From contig NZ_CP035914.1 of assembly GCF_004209775.1 (NCBI RefSeq), forward strand, positions 1,116,001 through 1,180,000: DNA of 64,000 bases, in the 5' to 3' direction. This document shows, one piece after another, positions 46,511 through 54,558 of the stretch; within the stretch, counting starts at the first letter, position 1, and each line of letters begins with the position of its first letter. The notes under the pieces are model-generated. The model worked only from the letters and a program-made list of their open reading frames with translations, searched no databases and had not been told where the DNA came from. The position numbers were made by a program, and so were the translations under genes. Source of the DNA: Synechococcus sp. WH 8101. Lineage in GTDB: Bacteria; Cyanobacteriota; Cyanobacteriia; PCC-6307; Cyanobiaceae.

Positions 46511-46618
46511 AAAGCGGGAGTAATACCTAGGGTTCCGGCTCAATTGAGCGCTGGTCCGAGAGGTATCGGCCGATTTTTTTCGGTTGCACGGAGGGATAAA
46601 AGCCCGGGAGACCGCTTT
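46511..46618 (+). ncRNA. Guanidine-I (ykkC) riboswitch
   Basis: The conserved core is present in order: CTAGGGTTCCG (46528-46538), CTGGTCCGAGAG (46551-46562) and ACGGAGGGATAAAAGCCCGG (46588-46607). The ends form a 7-bp P1 stem: AAAGCGG (46511-46517) with CCGCTTT (46612-46618). The aptamer binds free guanidinium and switches expression on. The gdmH ATG is 20 bases after the stem. No clear intrinsic terminator is seen, so control could be translational or through the P1 region. Confidence 0.92.
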
Positions 46619-46637
46619 TCTCCATCACACTCTTGTC

Positions 46638-47828
46638 ATGGCATCTGAAATAGGCGCTGAGAGCGCTTTCGATCGATCGCAGTCAACAGAGGGTCAACGT
46701 GCTCTCGAGAAAGAACATTTTCTCCCTCTTACTGGTTGGCAACAGGAAGTTGATCAAGCTCATCGCTTCGGATTAGAAGCTGCTGAAAGTATTGTTGATC
46801 GCAACATTTCCACGTTCTCCAGAGGTGAACTGCCCCACTTTGCGGGTATCAACACCTTCATGAAGGCGCCCTACATCGAAGATGTGAATCGCGTTGGCGA
46901 GTTCGATGTGGCCATCGTTGGTGTACCCCATGACAGTGGCACCACCTACCGTCCAGGGACCCGTTTTGGCCCGCAGGGAATCCGGCGCATTTCAGCGTTG
47001 TACACGCCCTATAACTACGAGATGGGTGTCGATCTGCGGGAGCAGATCACGCTTTGTGATGTGGGCGATATTTTCACGATTCCAGCCAACAACGAGAAGA
47101 GTTTCGATCAGATTTCGAAGGGCATCGCTCACGTGTTTGCCAGTGGTGCCTTTCCGATCATCCTGGGGGGTGATCACTCGATCGGATTCCCTACAGTCCG
47201 CGGCGTCTGCCGACACCTGGGCGATAAGAAAGTCGGCATCATCCACTTTGACCGTCATGTCGATACCCAGGAGATTGACCTCGATGAGCGGATGCACACC
47301 TGCCCGTGGTTCCACGCCACGAACATGGCCAATGCACCGGCCAAGAACCTTGTGCAGCTAGGAATCGGCGGATGGCAGGTGCCCCGTGAAGGGGTGAAGG
47401 TCTGCCGCGAGCGCGGTACCAATGTTCTTACGGTGACTGACATCACCGAGATGGGTCTCGAGGCTGCTGCCCAGATTGCGATTGAGCGCGCTACCGACGG
47501 CACGGATTGCGTTTACATATCATTCGACATCGATTGCATCGATGCTGGATTTGTTCCGGGTACCGGTTGGCCAGAGCCTGGTGGTTTGTTGCCCCGTGAG
47601 GCCCTGAAGCTTCTCGAGCTGATTGTGCGCAATGTGCCGGTGTGCGGTCTTGAAATTGTGGAGGTATCTCCGCCTTACGACATCAGTGATATGACATCAC
47701 TCATGGCCACACGTGTGATCTGCGACACGATGGCTCATCTAGTCGTGAGCGATCAATTACCGCGCAAGGAAAAGCCCAGCTGGATCAGTGATGTCTGCAA
47801 CATGAATGTGGATCAGAAGTGGAGGTAA
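46638..47828 (+). CDS. gdmH: Ni-dependent guanidine hydrolase
   Basis: The ureohydrolase-fold enzyme hydrolyses guanidine to ammonium and urea. Its 396 residues and sequence resemble the Synechocystis Sll1077 type, not ordinary agmatinase. Metal-binding motifs are ILGGDHSIGFPTV, IIHFDRHVDTQE and SFDIDCIDAGFVPGTGWPEP. Guanidine hydrolases have a long N-terminal extension, seen here (about 1-60, HFLPLTGWQQEVDQAHRFGL). A guanidine riboswitch lies upstream and nickel-chaperone genes downstream, both strong support. The ATG at 46638 is used; an upstream TTG at 46584 lies inside the riboswitch. Confidence 0.93.
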   Translation: MASEIGAESAFDRSQSTEGQRALEKEHFLPLTGWQQEVDQAHRFGLEAAESIVDRNISTFSRGELPHFAGINTFMKAPYIEDVNRVGEFDVAIVGVPHDSGTTYRPGTRFGPQGIRRISALYTPYNYEMGVDLREQITLCDVGDIFTIPANNEKSFDQISKGIAHVFASGAFPIILGGDHSIGFPTVRGVCRHLGDKKVGIIHFDRHVDTQEIDLDERMHTCPWFHATNMANAPAKNLVQLGIGGWQVPREGVKVCRERGTNVLTVTDITEMGLEAAAQIAIERATDGTDCVYISFDIDCIDAGFVPGTGWPEPGGLLPREALKLLELIVRNVPVCGLEIVEVSPPYDISDMTSLMATRVICDTMAHLVVSDQLPRKEKPSWISDVCNMNVDQKWR

Positions 47829-47831
47829 GTC

Positions 47832-48212
47832 ATGCATGAAGTCGACATGACGAAATGTTTAGTGCTTTCGATGAATGAATGGCGTCAGCAGCACGATCCG
47901 GATGTTCCGAGTGTCACTCGGGTCAACTTACAAGTCGGTCAATTTACATGTGTGGAGCCAAAACAGCTTGAATTGACTTGGCGTGTTGCCATTTCCAATA
48001 GTTGGCTTGAAGGCGCAGAACTGTCTATTGAGGAAATTCCATTAGTTGCGCGTTGCATTTGTTGCCATAAAACCTACTCCCCAGCTGTTGATAATGCTTA
48101 TAAGTCTCCTTGTTGCGAGCATCCGATGGAGGATATAGTTGCTGGTCGTGAACTACGGATAAAATCTGTTGATTTTAGCTTTACCCCCGAACCTTCCACT
48201 TTGCCTGCTTGA
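47832..48212 (+). CDS. ghaA: HypA-like nickel chaperone for guanidine hydrolase
   Basis: The 126-residue HypA homologue has the nickel-binding N-terminus [10 protein letters not shown] and a zinc site with paired Cys ([19 protein letters not shown]). It is not near hydrogenase genes but three bases after gdmH, so it should load nickel into GdmH together with GhaB. Its stop overlaps the next start by four bases (ATGA). The cassette becomes more A+T-rich from here on. Confidence 0.9.
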   Translation: MHEVDMTKCLVLSMNEWRQQHDPDVPSVTRVNLQVGQFTCVEPKQLELTWRVAISNSWLEGAELSIEEIPLVARCICCHKTYSPAVDNAYKSPCCEHPMEDIVAGRELRIKSVDFSFTPEPSTLPA

Positions 48213-48919
48213 TCATGCACATGCCACTTAATGACACATTAGGTCTGAATCTGCTTAGCGCTAACATCCATCAGGCTGAGCACAATCGTGAGTCTTTTGA
48301 CGCATGGGAGTTGCTTTGTCTCAATGTCATGAGCAGCCCGGGAGCAGGTAAGACATCGCTTCTTGAGAAATCACTCTCGATGCTTTCACCAGAGCTGTCA
48401 ATGGCTGTTCTTGAGGGGGATATGACAACTCAGCTTGATGCCCAACGTCTAGAAGCTATTGGTGTGCCAGTTGTGCCAATCACTACTGGCCGCTCTTGTC
48501 ATCTCGATGCCTCTATGGTGAATGGAGGTTTAAAGCTACTTTGCGAGAGGCTCAAACCCACAGAGCTTGATATTTTGTGGGTCGAGAATGTCGGGAATCT
48601 TGTGTGCCCAGCTGAGTTTGAGGTTGGCGAGCATCGAAAAGTGGCGCTTCTCAGCGTTACTGAAGGTGACGATAAACCACTTAAGTACCCAATTATGTTT
48701 CGACAGGCTGACGTGGTTCTCATTACAAAGGTGGATTTGCTTCCACATCTTCCTGTTAATGTCAATGCATTTCGTCAAAATATTCTCAATATAAATCCCC
48801 ACGCAACCGTCATTGAAGTGTCAGCGCTTAGTGGCGAGGGTCTTGAGGAGTGGCACCAATGGCTTCGCCAAGCTTTATCAAGCCATTCAGCAAAGGTTTC
48901 TGCTCTGGCTCCTGCTTGA
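48209..48919 (+). CDS. ghaB: HypB-like nickel-insertion GTPase for guanidine hydrolase
   Basis: The 236-residue G3E GTPase has Walker [17 protein letters not shown], switch region [15 protein letters not shown], the nickel/zinc CH pair in [13 protein letters not shown], and specificity [14 protein letters not shown] hydrolysis drives metal transfer from GhaA to the client. The His-rich tail or CxxCGC motif of some HypB proteins is absent. It is part of the same operon. Confidence 0.92.
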   Translation: MIMHMPLNDTLGLNLLSANIHQAEHNRESFDAWELLCLNVMSSPGAGKTSLLEKSLSMLSPELSMAVLEGDMTTQLDAQRLEAIGVPVVPITTGRSCHLDASMVNGGLKLLCERLKPTELDILWVENVGNLVCPAEFEVGEHRKVALLSVTEGDDKPLKYPIMFRQADVVLITKVDLLPHLPVNVNAFRQNILNINPHATVIEVSALSGEGLEEWHQWLRQALSSHSAKVSALAPA

Positions 48920-48956
48920 GCAGATTACTACCAACTCGACTCATTTATCTCAAGCT

Positions 48957-49958
48957 ATGACTAAACAACTGCGCAATCTTCTTTTTGCAGGTCTTTCCAT
49001 TGTACTTGCAGTGGCTTGTTCCAGACCATCCGTTCCAACTTCAGGTGGCACTCCAATCGTCTTGGGTTACAGCAACTGGGCTGGATGGTGGCCATGGGCT
49101 ATTGCGGTAGAGGAGAAAATGTTTGAAAAGAATGGTGTCAATGTCGAAATGAAGTGGTTTGATGGCTATGTGCAATCGATGGAAACCTTCGCTGCTGGGA
49201 AAATCGATGGCAACTCTCAGACTCTTAACGACACAATCTCCTTTCTTCCAGGAGAAAATGGTGGAGAGGTAGTTGTCCTTGTTAATGACAATTCATCCGG
49301 TAATGATCAGATCATTGCTGACTCGTCAATTAAGACAGTTTCTGATTTGAAAGGCAAAACTGTCGCCGTCGAGGAAGGAGTTGTCGATGATTACTTATTA
49401 AGCCTCGCACTTAGGGACGCTGGCATGAATCGTAACGATGTAATCATTAAAGGTATGCCTACCGATCAGGCTGCTACAGCCTTTGCTGCTGGCCAAGTTG
49501 ATGCCGTTGGAGCATTTCCCCCTTATACCGGTACGGCAATGCAACGCCCGGGAGCGCGAGTGATTGCCACTTCCAAGGAATTTCCTGGTGCTATTCCTGA
49601 TCTTCTTACTGTGAGCGGAGATCTTATCAAAGAACGGCCTGATGATGTGCAGAAGATTGTCGACACATGGTGGGATGTTCGCGAATTTATGGTTAAAAAT
49701 CCCAAAAAAGCAGAAGCAATTATGGCCAAGCGAGCTGGCATCCCTACTCAAGAATATGAACAATACAAAAATGGAACACGTTTCTTTTCAATCAAAGATA
49801 ACCTTGAAGCATTCAGTCCTGGTCAAGGTATGCAGCACATGCCTTATGCCGCTGAATCAATGGCTGACTTCATGGTTTCTGTCGGCTTCATTCCTGAAAA
49901 GCCTGACATGAGTAACCTTTTTGACGATAGCTTTGTCGAGAAATCGGCTGCATCCTGA
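48957..49958 (+). CDS. ABC importer substrate-binding lipoprotein (NMT1/SsuA type)
   Basis: The 333-residue protein from the ATG at 48957 has a lipoprotein signal (FAGLSIVLAVACSRPS) and a NMT1/THI5-like periplasmic domain: LGYSNWAGWWPWAIAVEEKM, then KTVAVEEGVVDDYLLSLALR and FAAGQVDAVGAFPPYTG. Aromatic residues (WAGWWPW) could cup a cation. Synechocystis has a like-placed importer after its gdmH-ghaAB genes. Substrate is likely guanidine or a derivative. Its stop overlaps the permease start. Confidence 0.85.
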   Translation: MTKQLRNLLFAGLSIVLAVACSRPSVPTSGGTPIVLGYSNWAGWWPWAIAVEEKMFEKNGVNVEMKWFDGYVQSMETFAAGKIDGNSQTLNDTISFLPGENGGEVVVLVNDNSSGNDQIIADSSIKTVSDLKGKTVAVEEGVVDDYLLSLALRDAGMNRNDVIIKGMPTDQAATAFAAGQVDAVGAFPPYTGTAMQRPGARVIATSKEFPGAIPDLLTVSGDLIKERPDDVQKIVDTWWDVREFMVKNPKKAEAIMAKRAGIPTQEYEQYKNGTRFFSIKDNLEAFSPGQGMQHMPYAAESMADFMVSVGFIPEKPDMSNLFDDSFVEKSAAS

Positions 49959-50785
49959 TGACTGTCACGACCACCGTTGGTACTAAGGGGAGAAACATCA
50001 AGTTTCTCTCCATTTTCCAACTGGGTGTTATGCCATCCAAGACCGTTCGTGGCGGTCTGCAGGTGACATCTCTTCTCGTTCCATTCCTCTTCTGGGTCGC
50101 CATAGCTTCTTTCGATTTGGTGGATGCGAAGTTCCTGCCTTCTCCTCAGGCTGTCTTTCGTTCCCTTCTCTCCATGGCTCAGAGTGGTGTTCTTTTCCAA
50201 GACATAGTGGCCAGCACTGGTCGTGTCTTTGTTGGATTTTTTCTAGCAACACTACTTGCTGTTCCGATTGGTATTTATATGGGTGTTTATCCAGCATTCT
50301 GTTCATTATTAGAGCCACTAATTGCCATGCTAAGGTACATGCCCGCCGCAGCATTTATTCCACTCCTCATTATCTATTTGGGCATCGGTGAGGAGCCAAA
50401 GATAGCACTTATCTTTATAGGGACGCTTTATTTTAATATTTTGATGGTAATGGATGCCGTTAAATTTGTCCCAAAAGAGCTTATTGAGACAACGCTTACA
50501 CTAGGAGGTCGTAGTCGTCATATTTTGGTTCAAGTAGTCGCCCGCTACAGTTTGCCGAATATCATTGATACACTTAGGATTAATATTGCCACCTCCTGGA
50601 ATTTGGTTGTTGTTGCTGAACTGGTAGCGGCTGAGGTTGGTCTTGGCAAACGCATCCAATTGGCGCAGAGATTCTTTCGTACGGATCAGATTTTTGCTGA
50701 GCTTATTGTTCTTGGCCTCATTGGTTTTGCTATCGACATGGGATTTAGGATTTTACTCCGTGTCAGCTGTAAATGGGCTGTTTGA
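49958..50785 (+). CDS. ABC importer permease
   Basis: The 275-residue SsuC/TauC-type permease has about six membrane segments and the ATPase-contact loop around ETTLTLGGRSRHILVQVVAR (EAA motif). Helices include LLVPFLFWVAIASFDLV and IAMLRYMPAAAFIPLLIIYL. It overlaps the binding-protein gene by one base and is followed after three bases by the ATPase gene. Confidence 0.88.
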   Translation: MTVTTTVGTKGRNIKFLSIFQLGVMPSKTVRGGLQVTSLLVPFLFWVAIASFDLVDAKFLPSPQAVFRSLLSMAQSGVLFQDIVASTGRVFVGFFLATLLAVPIGIYMGVYPAFCSLLEPLIAMLRYMPAAAFIPLLIIYLGIGEEPKIALIFIGTLYFNILMVMDAVKFVPKELIETTLTLGGRSRHILVQVVARYSLPNIIDTLRINIATSWNLVVVAELVAAEVGLGKRIQLAQRFFRTDQIFAELIVLGLIGFAIDMGFRILLRVSCKWAV

Positions 50786-50788
50786 ACA

Positions 50789-51544
50789 ATGGAACTTCGA
50801 GCTACAAATCTCTCTAAGCGATTTGGAGATAAATTGGTTCTCGATCAACTCACATTTTCGATTGACTCAGGTGAGTTTATAACATTCGTTGGCAGTTCTG
50901 GGTCAGGAAAAAGCACGATCTTGCGCCTGGTTGCTGGGCTTGATCATCCGAGTGATGGCTTCCTTTCTGTAGATGGTTCGCCTATACAGGGACCTAGCCC
51001 AGACCGAGGAATGGTTTTCCAAAAATACAGTCTTTTCCCGTGGCTTACTGCCGCTGAAAATGTTGCCTTTGGCATGAAATTGCAAAATTTAGATCAAAGG
51101 GAGATTAAAGATCGAACTTCATACTTCCTTGAGGTTGTTGGTCTCTCGGATTCTGGTTCTAAATTGCCTCGCGAACTTTCTGGAGGCATGCAACAGAGAA
51201 TTGCTATTGCACGGTCACTCGCAACTAACCCGAGGCTCTTGCTTCTAGACGAACCCTTCGGGGCATTGGATTTGCAGATTCGAGAATCTATGCAAGATTT
51301 TCTTCTTAGCCTTTGGAGAACTACAGGTTTGACGGTATTGCTTATTACCCATGATGTTGAAGAAGCTCTTGTATTATCCCAATGTATTCATGTTCTTGCT
51401 CCTAATCCTGGGCGTATCATCCGTTCATTGCATGTTGATTTGGATAAGAGTGACCTCGATCAACTCCGTATGAGCAGTACTTTTCTAGCTATGCGACGCT
51501 CTCTTTCATCCACAATGCGGGAGTTGGAGCCGACATTATGCTGA
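50789..51544 (+). CDS. ABC importer ATPase
   Basis: A 251-residue SsuB/TauB-type ATPase with Walker A FVGSSGSGKSTILRLV, Q-loop VFQKYSLFPWLTAAEN, signature ELSGGMQQRIAIARSL, Walker B LLLLDEPFGALD and switch His in LITHDVEEAL. All catalytic residues are present. It overlaps the Rieske gene by seven bases, so the oxygenase is made together with the importer. Confidence 0.9.
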   Translation: MELRATNLSKRFGDKLVLDQLTFSIDSGEFITFVGSSGSGKSTILRLVAGLDHPSDGFLSVDGSPIQGPSPDRGMVFQKYSLFPWLTAAENVAFGMKLQNLDQREIKDRTSYFLEVVGLSDSGSKLPRELSGGMQQRIAIARSLATNPRLLLLDEPFGALDLQIRESMQDFLLSLWRTTGLTVLLITHDVEEALVLSQCIHVLAPNPGRIIRSLHVDLDKSDLDQLRMSSTFLAMRRSLSSTMRELEPTLC

Positions 51545-52608
51545 GTAAGTCTTTTCTTGCGACATCCTTTTATCATGGCCCTGAAGTGCATCATTGGGAT
51601 TGCAATTTTTATGCAAAACAGTTCTGGCATCCCTTGCTAGCACTTTCTCAATTAAAGCAAGGAGAATCTATTGGTTGCATGCTTTTGTCTCAACGCATTA
51701 TAATTACCTGGCCTATTGGTGATCGTCCCCGAGCGTTTCTGAACCGCTGCCCCCACCGTGGTGTTGCTTTCCGTGCTGACAGCGTATCCGCTAAATCTTG
51801 TCGTCGTTTTGTCTGTCCGTACCACGGTTGGACTTATGACTTGCATGGCAATCTTCTTGCGGCTGCACGTGAATCCGAATTTGATGATAATTTTGATCGA
51901 AAGCGCTGGAGCTTGTACGAACTTCCATGCCGTATTGATGGACCATTGATTTGGGCCTCATTAAGTGAATGTGCTCTACGGCTTGATGAACAGTTGCACT
52001 TGATACACGATTTGACTGGGAATGAATGGAATACTTCTCTTCAAATGATCCATCACTCCCGACGACATATTTCGTGCAACTGGAAAATTGCTCACGATAA
52101 CACTCTTGATGATTATCACGTTGCGATTGCTCATCCTAAAACCCTTCATCGCGAGCAAGGTCCTGTTCGCAATTATGTTTACCGCTTTAGTCGCTACTGC
52201 AATTTATTGCAAACCCCATTTTTAGGTGGTGGTCATTTTTTTACCTTTGGTTTTCCGCCTTGGAGTCATGTGCTTGTCTGGCCAGATTCACGCATAGCAC
52301 TAATTGAATTTCTGCCAGATCAGCCCGATTGTTGCGTGATGCAGCTCCGTTTATTTGCGAAACATGACTCCATTGACTCGACCTCCGCAAGTAAATGGTT
52401 AACTCACTTACTCTGTTTCCTGGAAGAAGATAGGATGCTTGTTGAGTCGGCTCAGCATGGGTATGACTCTGAGTTTACACCTGGTCCACCCCACAGACTG
52501 GAACAAAGAATTTTGCATTGGCAAGAGCTTTATCGAGAGCTTTTTGATTCTTCCGGAGTTACTAGTGCGCTACGCAGCCAAGAGGCCATCTCTGAGTTCA
52601 ATATTTGA
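51538..52608 (+). CDS. Rieske non-heme iron oxygenase
   Basis: The 356-residue protein has a Rieske [2Fe-2S] domain with CPHRGVAFRADS and FVCPYHGWTYDLHG (Cys-His and Cys-His ligands) about 70-100. A mononuclear iron centre follows: NWKIAHDNTLDDYHVAIAH, with two His and bridging Asp, and a late acidic ligand (FLEEDRMLVES). This is a single-chain oxygenase of the vanillate/betaine demethylase kind, which oxidise or dealkylate small molecules using a reductase. No reductase is in the cassette. By context the substrate may be an N-substituted guanidine (inference). The 3' end overlaps the convergent TIM-barrel gene by 79 bases. Confidence 0.88.
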   Translation: MLSKSFLATSFYHGPEVHHWDCNFYAKQFWHPLLALSQLKQGESIGCMLLSQRIIITWPIGDRPRAFLNRCPHRGVAFRADSVSAKSCRRFVCPYHGWTYDLHGNLLAAARESEFDDNFDRKRWSLYELPCRIDGPLIWASLSECALRLDEQLHLIHDLTGNEWNTSLQMIHHSRRHISCNWKIAHDNTLDDYHVAIAHPKTLHREQGPVRNYVYRFSRYCNLLQTPFLGGGHFFTFGFPPWSHVLVWPDSRIALIEFLPDQPDCCVMQLRLFAKHDSIDSTSASKWLTHLLCFLEEDRMLVESAQHGYDSEFTPGPPHRLEQRILHWQELYRELFDSSGVTSALRSQEAISEFNI

Positions 52609-53408
52609 ATATCTGCCAGAGGGTTGGCTGTGAATGGTTGAATGGGCATGTAGCCATCAGGTCCAAATTCTGGTGTGATCGTGTTGAGTCTTCCTGCGCA
52701 GGTATTCTTGTTTAGAAATAGCTGCCAACACCGACGATGTGCTTCTAGTGCTTCTGACCATTCAGGGGCGAAAGGGTGGCTCACCGAAGGGCCTTGAGCA
52801 TGGCCAACCCGTGCATGAATATGATCCACTCGCTCGGCCATGACTTTGATTGGTTCTAGGTCAGGGGTCATCAATCTTTCACTCACGGCGCACCAATGGC
52901 TCAAATCTGCAGTCAATCGTAACCGCGGATGACGTGACAGTCGATCGACAATAGCCCATGGGTTGAACAAGCTCCTGCTTCTGTGTGTTTCAATAGATAC
53001 TGCTAATCCGCTTGAATCAATAATGTCTAACAGCTTCTCTAAAAACTTATTCTGTACTGATTCGTCCCAGCTGTCGCTACCCGTGATCAACGTAATCTTT
53101 TGCGGGGTTAGCGCCCTCGCTTTGCTCAGTTGTGTTGCTATTTCTTCCAGATGCTGCTCAGGTTTGTTGTCGAGGTCAGGAACATATCCGCCCCCGCTGG
53201 TCAGTTCAACAATCAGGCTGAGGTTACGCGAATTAAGAGTGCTGATTATCCGATCAACGTCCAGGTTGGCTATTGATCCGTGATTCAGGTTAACTTCTAG
53301 TCCGTTGAAGTTTGATTCATAGGCCCGTCTGACAGCTTCATCCCAGCTACCAGTGAACCCCCACATGCTTTGAAATATTTTTAGTCTGCTAGATTGGCTG
53401 GCAATCAT
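52530..53408 (-). CDS. Sugar phosphate isomerase/epimerase-like TIM-barrel protein
   Basis: The 292-residue protein has the xylose-isomerase-like/AP-endonuclease-2 fold: KIFQSMWGFTGSWDEAVRRA, NFNGLEVNLNHGSIANLD, the metal-site IVELTSGGGYV, SIETHRSRSLFNPWAIVD, LRLTADLSHWCAV and DHIHARVGHAQGP. Metal ligands (Glu, His, Asp) are visible. Members isomerise or cleave sugars and small acids. The convergent position means separate transcription from the guanidine operon; the role is unknown. Confidence 0.82.
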   Translation of the reverse strand: MIASQSSRLKIFQSMWGFTGSWDEAVRRAYESNFNGLEVNLNHGSIANLDVDRIISTLNSRNLSLIVELTSGGGYVPDLDNKPEQHLEEIATQLSKARALTPQKITLITGSDSWDESVQNKFLEKLLDIIDSSGLAVSIETHRSRSLFNPWAIVDRLSRHPRLRLTADLSHWCAVSERLMTPDLEPIKVMAERVDHIHARVGHAQGPSVSHPFAPEWSEALEAHRRCWQLFLNKNTCAGRLNTITPEFGPDGYMPIQPFTANPLADIQILNSEMASWLRSALVTPEESKSSR

Positions 53409-53425
53409 TTGTATGTTCTATTGAA

Positions 53426-53605
53426 TCAATTATTTTTGGGGGTATTTTTCCCATCGAATTCGTCTGGCTGAACGCCAAGATATGCGGCTTCTCTGAATAG
53501 AGCTGCCTTTGCGTTTGCGTCGTTGTCCGCCATGGCTTTGTTAAATCGTACTTTCAGTGATTCGACCAGGGTTTGGCGCTGGCGATCGTTCGGTTTCGTT
53601 TCCAC
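53426..53605 (-). CDS. Small hypothetical protein
   Basis: A 59-residue frame from GTG 53605 (VETKPNDRQRQTLVESLKVR; then FREAAYLGVQPDEFDGKNTP). The frame is open to a TTG at 53662. It ends 17 bases before the TIM-barrel start on the same strand, so the two may be one operon. No family is recognised. Confidence 0.5.
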   Translation of the reverse strand: METKPNDRQRQTLVESLKVRFNKAMADNDANAKAALFREAAYLGVQPDEFDGKNTPKNN

Positions 53606-53686
53606 GCTTGAGAAAGATGCTTCTGCATTCCTGATCCAACCATACCCACATGATTTTCTCAATTTCCAGTTTTGGCCGATCGTCTC

Positions 53687-53728
53687 AGGCCCGGCGCAGC
53701 GCTCTTGCGGTGCTTCCGGGTGTTGATG
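53687..53728. repeat. Right copy of direct repeat flanking the guanidine cassette
   Basis: Imperfect match to 46154-46196, same orientation. The sequence to the right returns to the high-G+C island composition. Confidence 0.7.
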
Positions 53729-53960
53729 CTGCCGGTGGTCCCTGTCCGTACGGTCCGGTGGCGCAGTGCGCTCACCGCGCAGTCATCAGAGCGCCTGCCA
53801 TGGCGATGGCGTGCTCACAACCAGGATGCCCACCGGTGCGGGGCTGGCAAGGATCAGGCCAGGCCGCGGTGTCTGCACAGCGCACCTTCCGGTGCGACGC
53901 GGTCCCTGCCACCCCCACCCCAGCGGGCCTTGGACCTGGTGTTCCACGCCAGTTCTCTCC

Positions 53961-54176
53961 ATGGCACGTTCCTCTGCTCCCTGCTGCGAAGTCCGCTTCC
54001 TGGTGCTGCACACCTACCCGGATGGCATCAAGGCCTATGGCCATGAGCGCCTCACCATCCCGATCGGTCGGCGCGGTAAGCCGGTCAAAAAAATGCGCCT
54101 GATCCCTGCCGAAAGAGCTCATGCTCTGGCACGCAAGCTGCAGGGCCAGTTCGGCACCACGGTGTCGGTGCTCTGA
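53961..54176 (+). CDS. Small basic protein, RLIPAERAHA family, third copy
   Basis: A 71-residue protein: SSAPCCEVRFLVLHTYPDG, then IPIGRRGKPVKKMRLIPAER and AHALARKLQGQFGTTVSVL. It is a diverged paralogue of the proteins at 34159 and 38121, here on the opposite strand. The shared C-terminal half fixes the family and the start. Confidence 0.7.
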   Translation: MARSSAPCCEVRFLVLHTYPDGIKAYGHERLTIPIGRRGKPVKKMRLIPAERAHALARKLQGQFGTTVSVL

Positions 54177-54300
54177 GGGCGATCGCCCTCGCCGTGGCCG
54201 GGAGGTGCATCAGCCTCCCGGTTTTCTGGGCGTATCAGCTGGAACTTGCCTGGATCCCGTCCTGGCGGCAGTGTGAATCCACCCCTGGGGTTGCCTCCGC

Positions 54301-54558
54301 ATGAGCTGGCAGGAGTTCGAACGGCTGGTGGACGATGCCGAGAGCGACCGGGAGCTCCGCTGGGTGTTGCGCCACTGCCGCAGCGCCGAGGACCTGATCC
54401 TGGCGGCCCGCAAGCTCGGCTACCGGGTGACGCGGCTGGATCTGCAGCGGGCGATCGAGGAGGAGCGGCAGGAGCTACGTGGTGATCGTCCGGCTGCAGC
54501 AGCAGCTGAGGCCACCGCACTGACGGGTGGCTGGGATGATGCGCAGGAGCGGCTGTGA
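54301..54558 (+). CDS. Nif11-domain protein
   Basis: The 85-residue protein begins SWQEFERLVDDAESDRELRW, then CRSAEDLILAARKLGYRVTR and LDLQRAIEEE, the pattern of a Nif11 leader domain. In picocyanobacteria this domain leads prochlorosin-type lanthipeptides, but here the tail (AAAAAEATALTGGWDDAQER) lacks Cys, Ser-rich core and the double-Gly cleavage context. It may be a stand-alone Nif11 protein or a decayed precursor. It overlaps the next gene by four bases. Confidence 0.7.
   Translation: MSWQEFERLVDDAESDRELRWVLRHCRSAEDLILAARKLGYRVTRLDLQRAIEEERQELRGDRPAAAAAEATALTGGWDDAQERL

Noticed and set aside
46638-47828. Agmatinase (speB) as the identity of the ureohydrolase.
   Set aside because: The guanidine riboswitch, the HypA/HypB-type chaperone genes and the N-terminal extension fit guanidine hydrolase better.
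47832-48919. HypA and HypB as hydrogenase maturation proteins.
   Set aside because: No hydrogenase or other hyp genes are nearby, and they are coupled to gdmH.
48957-51544. Nitrate, taurine or thiamine-precursor importer.
   Set aside because: The family is shared, but the operon context points to guanidine-type substrates; not fully excluded.
53650-54102. A 150-codon frame overlapping the third RLIPAERAHA gene.
   Set aside because: The paralogous protein at 53961-54176 is in another frame and is supported by two homologues.
54301-54558. Prochlorosin-type lanthipeptide precursor.
   Set aside because: There is no Cys in the tail and no modifying enzyme gene in the window.
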